DNA of 49,643 nt from Betaproteobacteria bacterium (lineage in GTDB: Bacteria > Pseudomonadota > Gammaproteobacteria > Burkholderiales > SG8-39), in NCBI GenBank assembly GCA_004297625.1, contig SCTY01000014.1, forward strand, positions 1-49,643. The letters run 5' to 3'. Numbering within the stretch: the first letter of the stretch is position 1; each line of letters begins with the position of its first letter. The translations under genes and the position numbers were made by a program. This document shows positions 7,338 to 14,577 of the stretch, piece after piece. The notes beneath the pieces are model-generated. The model saw only the letters and a program-made list of their open reading frames with translations, was not told where the DNA came from and did no database searches.

Positions 7338-7699
7338 GGGCTCAGCGCGTCGCGGTCGCGCTCGAGCTCGGCGAGCGTGGCAGAGAGCGGGCGCGGCTTC
7401 TCGCGCCCCAGCCCGCGCAGGCTCCACCACGCCGCGCCGGCGAGCGCGATGAGAACCAGCGCCACCGACGCGGCAAGGATCGAGCGGTACTGCTCGCCGG
7501 CCGCGATGATGAGCGCGAGCGCCGCGAAGGCGACGCCCAGCGCGGCGAGAACGAGGACTACGACGGCGCCGATCACGGTGAAGATCAGCCGCGTGAGCTC
7601 CTCCTGCAGCTCGGTGCTGAAGAGCTCCAGGCGCGTGCGCGCCAGCGCGAGCAGGCTGGCGAGCAGGTTCTGCGCCGAGTGCAGGAGGCCGGCGCTCAC
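7334..7699 (-). CDS. YqjE-like / phage-holin-family membrane protein
   Basis: The 121-residue protein has an amphipathic N-terminal helix (LLASLLALARTRLELFSTEL) followed by two transmembrane helices, about residues 38-60 and 70-90, and a charged tail. This is the pattern of the YqjE/holin-X family found beside YqjD. It starts with GTG 7699, overlapping the yqjD stop as GTGA; the longer frame to 7762 is not needed. The role is unknown, but these proteins associate with stationary-phase membranes in Escherichia coli. Confidence 0.75.
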   Translation of the reverse strand: MSAGLLHSAQNLLASLLALARTRLELFSTELQEELTRLIFTVIGAVVVLVLAALGVAFAALALIIAAGEQYRSILAASVALVLIALAGAAWWSLRGLGREKPRPLSATLAELERDRDALSP

Positions 7700-7995
7700 T
7701 TGCGCCCGAGCAGGATCCCGAGAACCAGCCCGATGCCGGCCGCGATGCCGACCGCGGTCCACGGATTCTCGTGGACCCTCTTGTCGACCTCGCGCGCGGC
7801 GGCGCGCGCCTGCATCTCGGCGCTTTGCGTCATTTCCTTGATGCGCTCGCGCGCAATGCGCAGCGACTCCTCCGCTCGAGCGCGGATGCGCGAAATGTGC
7901 TCGCCGCTCTGGCTCGCGGTGGCCTTGACGAGCTCCTCCGCATCGCCGACGACGGTCTTGAGGTCCTGCATCAGTTTGTCGGTGGGGGCGTCCAT
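7696..7995 (-). CDS. YqjD/ElaB-type membrane-anchored protein (DUF883)
   Basis: The 99-residue protein has a long charged helix (about 1-70, coiled-coil-like) and a C-terminal glycine-rich transmembrane helix (AAGIGLVLGILLGRK). This matches YqjD/ElaB, inner-membrane proteins that bind stationary-phase ribosomes in E. coli. It leads the operon. The start ATG 7995 follows GGAGATCACC, a proper Shine-Dalgarno, and the FNR-like box centre is 64.5 bp upstream, so this promoter leaves a normal leader of about 24 nt. Confidence 0.85.
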   Translation of the reverse strand: MDAPTDKLMQDLKTVVGDAEELVKATASQSGEHISRIRARAEESLRIARERIKEMTQSAEMQARAAAREVDKRVHENPWTAVGIAAGIGLVLGILLGRK

Positions 7996-8052
7996 GGTGA
8001 TCTCCGGTAGTGAAGCGTCTTCTCCACCATACCGGCAGGCGGAAATGACTTA

Positions 8053-8066
8053 TTGAGTAAGGTCAA
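8053..8066 (-). promoter_or_regulatory. FNR-like box of the yqjD operon
   Basis: On the minus strand TTGACCTTACTCAA has one good half site (TTGAC) and one changed base in the other (CTCAA). A -10-like TATGGT at 8031-8026 lies at the standard 28.5-bp spacing, giving a start near 8019 and a 24-nt leader. Confidence 0.6.
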
Positions 8067-8070
8067 ACCT

Positions 8071-9738
8071 TCAGCCGAACAGGCCGCCCACGCGCGTCCC
8101 GGCGATGCGGTTCACGACGTACAGGCTCAGGGCGCATACCGCGATGAGGATCACGCCGAGCGCCGCCGCCTGGCTCTGCGAGCCGGCGATGTAGAAGGTG
8201 AAGATGCCGAAGGGAATCATCTCCCAGCCGCCCAGGGTCAGGAAGATGGTCGCCGAGGCTTCCTGCAGCGAGGTGATGAAGGAGAAAAGCCCGCCGACCA
8301 GGATGCCCTTCCAGACGAGCGGCACGGTGATGTCGCGGAAGGTGCGCAGCTTCCCCGCGCCGACGTTCGCCGCCGCCTCCTCCATCGACGGATGCACGAG
8401 GAGCAGCGACGAATAGCTGCCGCGCACGGTATAGGGCAGCCGCCGCACGGCGAGCACCAGCGGCAGGATCACCCACATGCCGGTGAGCGGCAGGTCGATG
8501 AGCGGCAGCGGGAAGTTGAAGGCGCGGATGTAGGCGATGCCCACGGCGGTGCCCGGAATGGCGAGGATCAGCGTGGTAAGCGCGTCCATGGCGCCGCGGC
8601 CCGGGGCGCGCGTGCGCGCCATGATCCACGCCATCGGCACGCCGATCACGAGGCACATGAGCACCGCGAGCCCGCAGAACACGAACGAGTTGACGATGAA
8701 CTTCGGCGTCTCGATGCTCACCTGCTCGAAGAACTCCCAGGTGTAATGCACCGGGATCGGCGTGAGCGACCAGCCGCGGCCCACTGCGGCGAGCAGCACG
8801 CCGACCTGCGGGATGGCGGAGACCAGCATGAGCGCCGAGAGGAAGCCGACCGCGAGCCACGCCTTGCCGGCGGAGAGCCGCCGGCGCTCGACGCGCGAAT
8901 AGGCGAGCGAGCTGTAGTCCTTGATCGCGACGTACTCGCGGGCGGCGAGCACGAAGAAGATCGCCAGCACCACGAGCAGCGCGGAGATCACGATCCCCAT
9001 GCGGAAGATGCGCCGGTCGACGAACTGCATGATGTTGAGATAGGCCTGCGGCGCGAGCAGGTCCTGCACGCCGAGGACGAGCGGCGTGATGAAGTCGGCG
9101 AAGGTCCAGATGAAGACGAGCAGCGCGCCCGACACGTACCCCGGCGTCATGAGCGGCAGCGTGATCGTGAAGAAGCGCCGCCAGCCCTTCGCGCCTACGC
9201 CCTGCGCCGCCTCCTCGAGCGACGGGTCGACCTTGGAAAGCGAGTCGAGGATGCTGAGCGTCATCATGGGAAAGAGGTGCACCGTCTCGACCAGCAGCAC
9301 CCCGTGCATGCCGTACATGAAATTCACCGGGTGCACGAGGCCGAACCAGTCCTGCAGCAGGATGTTCAGCGTGCCGGCGCGTCCGAGGATGAACACGAAG
9401 CCGAGCACGCCGACGATCGGCGGCAGGATGAGCGGCAGCATGGTGAGATAGGAGAAAAGCTGCCGGTAGGGAAACTCGTAGCGCACGATGAGGAAGGCGA
9501 CCGTGATGCCGATCACCGAGGTCGTGACGACCGCGGCCGCGCCGAGCACCATCGACTGCCAGAACGAGCGCAGGTAGAACCGGTCGGTGAAGAACTCGTG
9601 GAAGTTCGCAGCCGTGAACTGCCCGGCCTCGTTGGTGAACGCATCGTAGAAGATGCGCGTCAGCGGAAACAGGACGAACAGGATCAGGAACGCCCAGATG
9701 AGGGCGAATCCGAGCATTGCCGAAGAAGGCGCCCTCAT
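8071..9738 (-). CDS. ABC importer permease, fused two-module (iron/phosphonate type)
   Basis: The 555-residue membrane protein contains two binding-protein-dependent permease modules in one chain, each with about six transmembrane helices and an EAA-like loop (EEAAQGVGAKGWRRFF near 185-200 and EEAAANVGAGKLRTF near 455-470). Fused permeases of this form are typical of ferric iron (FbpB/AfuB) and related importers. It overlaps the ATPase gene by ATGA and is the last gene of a three-gene operon. The substrate is likely ferric iron but could be a phosphonate, thiamine or a polyamine; sequence alone does not settle it. Confidence 0.85.
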   Translation of the reverse strand: MRAPSSAMLGFALIWAFLILFVLFPLTRIFYDAFTNEAGQFTAANFHEFFTDRFYLRSFWQSMVLGAAAVVTTSVIGITVAFLIVRYEFPYRQLFSYLTMLPLILPPIVGVLGFVFILGRAGTLNILLQDWFGLVHPVNFMYGMHGVLLVETVHLFPMMTLSILDSLSKVDPSLEEAAQGVGAKGWRRFFTITLPLMTPGYVSGALLVFIWTFADFITPLVLGVQDLLAPQAYLNIMQFVDRRIFRMGIVISALLVVLAIFFVLAAREYVAIKDYSSLAYSRVERRRLSAGKAWLAVGFLSALMLVSAIPQVGVLLAAVGRGWSLTPIPVHYTWEFFEQVSIETPKFIVNSFVFCGLAVLMCLVIGVPMAWIMARTRAPGRGAMDALTTLILAIPGTAVGIAYIRAFNFPLPLIDLPLTGMWVILPLVLAVRRLPYTVRGSYSSLLLVHPSMEEAAANVGAGKLRTFRDITVPLVWKGILVGGLFSFITSLQEASATIFLTLGGWEMIPFGIFTFYIAGSQSQAAALGVILIAVCALSLYVVNRIAGTRVGGLFG

Positions 9739-10793
9739 TGAGCCGGAATCGCCACCGTGCTCGCCGCCGCGAAGCCGACCGATACCGCGGTTCCCGTCGG
9801 CATCAGCTCGTGGTGCCAGGGATCGCGCACGTCGGCCTTGATGATCACTCCCTGGCCGACGTCCACGTCGTAGCGCAGGGTATTGCCGAGATAAGCCGCG
9901 AAGGCGATCTTGCCCTGCAAGACGTTCTCGGTCTTCGCGTTGATCGATGCGTTTTCGGGACGCACCGAGATCACGCAGCGCTCGCCGGGCCTGAAGCTCG
10001 CATTGGCGAGCGCCTGGATCTCGCCCAGCGCCGTCTTGACGACCAGCTTGCCGTCGGCGGACTGGATCGTTCCGTCGATGAGATTGTTGATGCCGATGAA
10101 ATCGGCGACGAAGCGGTTGGCGGGCCGCTCGTAGAGCTCCTTGGGCGGGCCCACCTGGAACACCCTGCCCTGGTTGAACACCGCGATGCGGTCGGAGAGC
10201 GTGAGCGCCTCTTCCTGGTCGTGCGTCACGTACACCGTGGTGATGCCGAGCTCTTTCTGCAGCTTGCGGATCTCGGCGCGCACCTGGATGCGGATCTTCG
10301 CGTCGAGGTTGGAAAGCGGCTCGTCGAGCAGCAGGATCTTGGGGTTGAGCACCAGCGCGCGCGCGAGCGCCACGCGCTGCTGCTGGCCGCCGGAGATCTG
10401 CCCGGGATAGCGCTGCTCGAGGCCGCCGAGCTTGACCTTCTCCAGCACCGCGCGGATGCGCTCGGCGATCTCCGCCTTCGGCAGCTTGCGCAGCTTCAGG
10501 CCGTAGGCGACGTTGTCGAACACCGTCATGTGCGGCCAGAGCGCGTAGTTCTGGAACACCATGCCGATGCCGCGCTCGTTCGGCGGCACCGCGTTGACGA
10601 CGCGGCCGTCGAAGCTGATCTCGCCCTCGTCGGGCGCGTAGAAGCCGGCGATGAGCCGCAGCAGCGTGGTCTTGCCGCAGCCCGAGGGACCGAGGAGGGT
10701 GAAGAGCTCGCCCTCCTCGATGTCGAAGCTCGCGCGGCTCACCACCACGTTGGCGCCGAAGCGCTTGGTGAGCCCGCGGACGGAGATCCGCAT
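9735..10793 (-). CDS. ABC importer ATPase (FbpC/PotA type)
   Basis: The 352-residue cytoplasmic ATPase has Walker A GPSGCGKTT (about 36-44), the Q-loop in FQNYALWPHM, signature SGGQQQR (about 135) and Walker B ILLLDEPLSNLD (about 155-166), then a C-terminal TOBE-like regulatory domain from about residue 240. It energises the import permease encoded downstream. It starts at an ATG sharing one base with the stop of the binding-protein gene (TGATG), showing tight coupling. Confidence 0.9.
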   Translation of the reverse strand: MRISVRGLTKRFGANVVVSRASFDIEEGELFTLLGPSGCGKTTLLRLIAGFYAPDEGEISFDGRVVNAVPPNERGIGMVFQNYALWPHMTVFDNVAYGLKLRKLPKAEIAERIRAVLEKVKLGGLEQRYPGQISGGQQQRVALARALVLNPKILLLDEPLSNLDAKIRIQVRAEIRKLQKELGITTVYVTHDQEEALTLSDRIAVFNQGRVFQVGPPKELYERPANRFVADFIGINNLIDGTIQSADGKLVVKTALGEIQALANASFRPGERCVISVRPENASINAKTENVLQGKIAFAAYLGNTLRYDVDVGQGVIIKADVRDPWHHELMPTGTAVSVGFAAASTVAIPAQ

Positions 10794-11905
10794 CAGGGCT
10801 GGCGCTTGAGGTCGGCCCAGACCGACTCGATCTCCTTGCGGAAGCGCTCGTTCACCTGCTCGTAGCGCTTCTGCGCCATGTCGTCGTCGTAGATGTTGGT
10901 GACGTCGACGTCGAAGTAGGAGCGCAGGCCCCCGGTGAACTCGACCGCCATCTCGGCACGCGATCCCGGCGCGCCCTGCACCCGGTACTTCGGCGTGATC
11001 GGGAACACGCCGCGCTCCATCGCGACCTTCTGGCCGCGCTCGGTGAGCAGGTACTCGATGAAGGCGCGCGCCGCTTTCGCATGCCGCGCCCCGGCGAGGA
11101 TGGCGATGGGCTCGGGAGTCACCCAGGCGGTCTTCGGCGCGACGAACTTGATGTCGAAGCCGGCGAGCCGGTCCTCGAAGGCCATGTAGCTCGGCACCGC
11201 GAAGCCGGCGGCGAACTCGCCCTTGGCCACCACCGAGGGCACGTCGCGGCTGCGCGCGGTGAACATACCGGTGTTGCCGCCGAGGCGCTTGAGCCAGGCC
11301 CAGCCCTTGTCATCGCCGTCGCGCTGCAGGATCACCTCGTAGGTGGCGTGGCTCGAGCTCGAGCGGCTGGGCGCGCACTGCGCGACGTTGCCCTTGAGCT
11401 TGGGATTGAGCAGGTCGTCCCAGTCCTTCGGCTCGGGCACCCCGAGGCGCTGCAGCAGGCGCGGGTGATACACGAGGCCATAGGGCTCGAGCACCGTGCC
11501 GGTCCAGAAGCCCTTCGGATCCTTGAGGTAGATGGGCTTGGGCTTGCCGATCGTCGCCGGGATCGCGTCCATCACCTGCTTGGGCAGGTTGAGCGGCTGG
11601 AGCAGCTTCTGCTCGGCGAGCTTGTCGAACAGCGCGCTTTCCCCGCCCCAGAAGATGTCGACTTCCGGGCGTCCCTTCCACTCGACGATGCGCCCGTAGG
11701 CGACCGGCGTGCCGGCCGCGAGCGCGCTCGCTCTTACGTCGACGTTCCACCGCTCCTTGGCGTACTTGACGAAGTCGGCGAGCGTGGGGTCGGTGAGCGT
11801 CTTCGCCACCGGGGTGATGAGGACCAGCTCGTTCTCGATCTCCTGCGCCGCCGCCGGGCCGGCCACGGCAAGCGCAAGAAGCAGCAGCTTCCATCCTCGA
11901 AACAT
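10793..11905 (-). CDS. ABC importer periplasmic substrate-binding protein
   Basis: The 370-residue protein begins with a signal peptide ending AGPAAAQ (about 21) and shows the periplasmic binding fold of the iron/aminoethylphosphonate/thiamine cluster: PEVDIFWGGES (about 80), YGLVYHP, PKDWDDLLNPKLKG and VAPKTAWVTPEPIAILAGA. It captures the ligand and passes it to the fused permease. ATG 11905 follows CAGGAGAACGCC, a clear Shine-Dalgarno. The operon is read away from the FNR box at 11965, so uptake is predicted to rise at low oxygen. The binding-site residues do not let me name the ligand. Confidence 0.85.
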   Translation of the reverse strand: MFRGWKLLLLALAVAGPAAAQEIENELVLITPVAKTLTDPTLADFVKYAKERWNVDVRASALAAGTPVAYGRIVEWKGRPEVDIFWGGESALFDKLAEQKLLQPLNLPKQVMDAIPATIGKPKPIYLKDPKGFWTGTVLEPYGLVYHPRLLQRLGVPEPKDWDDLLNPKLKGNVAQCAPSRSSSSHATYEVILQRDGDDKGWAWLKRLGGNTGMFTARSRDVPSVVAKGEFAAGFAVPSYMAFEDRLAGFDIKFVAPKTAWVTPEPIAILAGARHAKAARAFIEYLLTERGQKVAMERGVFPITPKYRVQGAPGSRAEMAVEFTGGLRSYFDVDVTNIYDDDMAQKRYEQVNERFRKEIESVWADLKRQP

Positions 11906-11964
11906 GGCGTTCTCCTGGTTGGAATACGGGCGCTCTCAATCTAGACCGCGCCCGGCCCCTCCTT

Positions 11965-11978
11965 TTGACTTCAATCAA
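11965..11978. promoter_or_regulatory. FNR-type box shared by the ABC importer operon and gpsA
   Basis: TTGACTTCAATCAA lies between divergent operons. Toward the importer a -10-like TAGATT (11943-11938) is at 28.5 bp, giving a leader of about 26 nt with a Shine-Dalgarno. Toward gpsA a weaker CAAGAT lies at 12000-12005 and the ATG is 40.5 bp from the centre, at the predicted start. Confidence 0.8.
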
Positions 11979-12011
11979 GCGCTATCGCAATCCACCCTAC
12001 AAGATGATGCC

Positions 12012-12992
12012 ATGGCGCGCGTCGGAATCGTGGGCGGCGGAGCTTTCGGTACTGCGATGGCTTGCGTGCTGCGCCGGTCCGGCCACGAGGTGACCCTGTG
12101 GGCGCGCGAGCCCGAGGTCGTTGCGGCGATCAATCGCGAACGGACGAATCCCCTTTTCCTTCAAGGCGTGCCGCTCGATCCCGCTATTCATGCCACCGGC
12201 AGCATGGCGGCCGCGGTGGAGGGCGCGGACTTCGCGCTGCTCGCGCCGCCCGCCCAGCACATGCGCGCCGTCACGCTTTCGCTGCAGCCGCATCTCGCGC
12301 GCGGCACCCCGGTCGTGAGCTGCTCGAAGGGCATCGAGCGCGGAAGCTGCGCGCTGATGCCCGAGGTGCTGGCGCAGACGCTGCCGCACGCGACGGTGGC
12401 GGTGCTGTCCGGACCGTCGTTTGCGCGCGAGATCGCCGCCGATCTTCCCTGCGGCGTGGCGCTCGCCTGCGCCGATTTCGACCTGGCGAAGAAGCTCGCG
12501 CTCGAGATCCGGAACCCGCGCTTCTGCGTGCATCCGACCAGCGACGTCGCCGGCTGCGCGATCGGCGGGGTGATGAAGAACGTCATCGCCATCGCGAGCG
12601 GCATCGCGGCGGGGCTCAAGCTCGGCGAGAACGCGCGCGCCACCCTGGTGACCCTGGGGGCGGACGAAGCGATGCGCCTGGGGCTCGCCAAGGGCGCGCG
12701 GCACGAGACCTTCCTCGGGCTCGCGGGCATCGGCGACATGATGCTCACCGCCAACAGCCTCACCTCGCGCAACGCTTCGCTCGGCTTCGCTCTCGGCGAA
12801 GGGAAAAAGCTCGCCGATATCCTTTCTGAGCGAAAAGAAGTCACCGAGGGCGCCTTTTCCACCGAAGCCGTGGTGGCGCTCGCCCGCCGGCTCGGGCTGC
12901 GCATGCCGATCACCCTGGCGGTCGACGAGGTGCTCAACCACGGCGCCGACATCCCGGCCACGCTGACGCGCCTGCTCAGCTCGTGGAGCTGA
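12012..12992 (+). CDS. gpsA: Glycerol-3-phosphate dehydrogenase [NAD(P)+]
   Basis: The 326-residue enzyme reduces dihydroxyacetone phosphate to glycerol 3-phosphate for phospholipid synthesis. It has the N-terminal dinucleotide fold GGGAFGTAMA (about 8-17), SCSKGIE (about 103-109), LSGPSFA (about 134-140) and the conserved GGVMKNVIAIASGIA near 185-200 with the catalytic lysine, and ends with the GAFSTEAV segment. The start ATG 12012 fits the family start; no strong Shine-Dalgarno precedes it and the FNR box is 40.5 bp away. It opens a five-gene run with overlapping ends (ABC ATPase, permease, P-type ATPase, LOG). Being FNR-linked, it may be a second copy besides a housekeeping gene (not testable here). 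Confidence 0.92.
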   Translation: MARVGIVGGGAFGTAMACVLRRSGHEVTLWAREPEVVAAINRERTNPLFLQGVPLDPAIHATGSMAAAVEGADFALLAPPAQHMRAVTLSLQPHLARGTPVVSCSKGIERGSCALMPEVLAQTLPHATVAVLSGPSFAREIAADLPCGVALACADFDLAKKLALEIRNPRFCVHPTSDVAGCAIGGVMKNVIAIASGIAAGLKLGENARATLVTLGADEAMRLGLAKGARHETFLGLAGIGDMMLTANSLTSRNASLGFALGEGKKLADILSERKEVTEGAFSTEAVVALARRLGLRMPITLAVDEVLNHGADIPATLTRLLSSWS

Positions 12993-13804
12993 GCCCGCTG
13001 CAGGTAAAGCAGCTCACCAAGCGCTACCGGCGCGAGGGCGGCGCGCCGCTCGAGGCGGTTTCGGACCTTTCTTTCGAGGTGCGCGCGGGCGAGTGTTTCG
13101 GGCTCCTTGGCCCCAACGGCGCCGGCAAATCGACCGCGATCCACTGCATCTCCGGCTTCTATCCGCCAAGCTCCGGCAAGGTGTTCATCGGCGGCCTCGA
13201 CGTCCACGCCGAGCCCAAGCGGGCGCGGCAGATCCTCGGCGTCTGCGCGCAGGAGGACACCCTCGATAGCGACTTCCGCGTCTACGACCAGCTCGTGCGC
13301 TATGCGACGTTCTTTCGCGTGCCCGCTGCCGAAGCGAAACGCAGGGCGAGCGCGCTGCTCGAGCGCTTCGGCATCGCGGACAAGGCCGGCGAGCTCGTGG
13401 AGAGCCTGTCGGGCGGAATGAAGCGGCGGCTGCAGGTGGCGCGCGCGCTCATCTCGGCGCCGAGCGTGCTCGTCCTCGACGAGGCGACCACCGGGCTCGA
13501 TCCCGGGATGCGCCGCTCGCTGTGGGAGATCGTACGCGAGGAGCGCGACAAGGGCGCGGCGATCCTCCTGTGCACGCACTACATGGAGGAGGCCGAGCGC
13601 CTCTGCGACCGCGTGGCGCTCATGGACCGCGGGCGCATCCGCGCTCTCGATTCGCCGCGCCGGCTGGTCGAGCGCCATATGGGAAGCGCGGCCGTCGAGG
13701 AGGAGCTTCGCCCCGGCGTGCTGTGGAAGCGCGCCCCGCACCTCGAGGACGTGTATCTCAAGCTTACCGGCGCACGCCTGCACGAGCCGGAAGGCCCCGC
13801 ATGA
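12983..13804 (+). CDS. ABC-2 type exporter ATPase (NodI-like)
   Basis: The 273-residue ATPase has Walker A GPNGAGKST (about 43-51), signature LSGGMKRR (about 144-151) and Walker B VLVLDEATTGLDP (about 163-175) followed by LLCTHYMEEAERLC with the switch histidine. It should drive the ABC-2 permease encoded next, with which it overlaps by ATGA. The family includes NodI and DrrA-like exporters of lipids, polysaccharides or drugs. It starts at GTG 12983 inside the gpsA end, so translation is probably coupled. The substrate is unknown. Confidence 0.88.
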   Translation: MELSPLQVKQLTKRYRREGGAPLEAVSDLSFEVRAGECFGLLGPNGAGKSTAIHCISGFYPPSSGKVFIGGLDVHAEPKRARQILGVCAQEDTLDSDFRVYDQLVRYATFFRVPAAEAKRRASALLERFGIADKAGELVESLSGGMKRRLQVARALISAPSVLVLDEATTGLDPGMRRSLWEIVREERDKGAAILLCTHYMEEAERLCDRVALMDRGRIRALDSPRRLVERHMGSAAVEEELRPGVLWKRAPHLEDVYLKLTGARLHEPEGPA

Positions 13805-14577
13805 GGCTGCCCGAGTCGCTCTGGGGCGTGCGCTGCGTCTGGCTGCGCTATTTCGACGTCTTCCGCAAAAGCCTGGCGTACTACCTCGTGACCACCTTCG
13901 CGGAGCCGTTCTTCTACCTGCTCGCCTTCGGGTTCGGCGTCGGCGGCCTGATCGGCTCGCTGCGGGCCGACGGCCAGGAGCTCTCCTACCGCAGCTTCGT
14001 GTTCTCCGGAATACTCGGCCAGACCGCGCTCTTTCAGGGGTTCTACGAAGCCTCGTACGGCGGCTTTGTGCGCATGTACTACCAGCGCATCTTCCAGGCG
14101 ATGGCGATAACGCCGATCACGCTGTCCGAAGTCCTCTGGGGCGAGCTGATCTGGGACGCGAGCAAGGCGACGCTCGCCGTGGTCATCATCGCGTCGATCG
14201 GTGTCGTCACGGGCGATTTTCCGCTGCGCGCCCCGCTCGTGGTTGCGCCGCTCGCATTCGCGGCAGCGCTGCTCTTCGCCGGGCTGGGGCTCGCCGTCGC
14301 GGCGCGCGCCCGCACGATCGACGAGATTTCCTACCCGCAGTACCTGCTCGTGTTTCCCATGTTCCTTTTCTGCGGCGTATTCTTTCCCGTCGAGCGCCTG
14401 CCCCCCGTGCTGCAGTGGCTGGCATGGGCGCTTCCCCTCACCTCGGTGAACTCCCTCATGCGCACGCTGACGCTCGGGCTGCCCTTTCAGCCGGGAGCGC
14501 TTCCCGTCCTCGCCGCGTGGCTGGTGCTCCTCGTCGCCTACAGCCGCCGCGCGATGTTCGCCCGGCTCGTCAAATGA
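13801..14577 (+). CDS. ABC-2 type exporter permease (NodJ-like)
   Basis: The 258-residue protein has six predicted transmembrane helices and the NodJ/ABC-2 pattern: VWLRYFDVFRKS near the N-terminus, a long glycine-rich second segment, QAMAITPITLSEVLWGE (about 100) and the late hydrophobic stretch ending PMFLFCGVFFPVERLP (about 180-195). It forms the membrane part of an exporter with the preceding ATPase. Its stop overlaps the next start (ATGA at 14574-14577). Confidence 0.88.
   Translation: MRLPESLWGVRCVWLRYFDVFRKSLAYYLVTTFAEPFFYLLAFGFGVGGLIGSLRADGQELSYRSFVFSGILGQTALFQGFYEASYGGFVRMYYQRIFQAMAITPITLSEVLWGELIWDASKATLAVVIIASIGVVTGDFPLRAPLVVAPLAFAAALLFAGLGLAVAARARTIDEISYPQYLLVFPMFLFCGVFFPVERLPPVLQWLAWALPLTSVNSLMRTLTLGLPFQPGALPVLAAWLVLLVAYSRRAMFARLVK

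Noticed and set aside
8053..9741. 562-codon plus-strand frame opposite the ABC permease
   Set aside because: Arg/Glu/His-rich antisense shadow with no domain; the minus-strand permease with clear transmembrane helices is the real gene.
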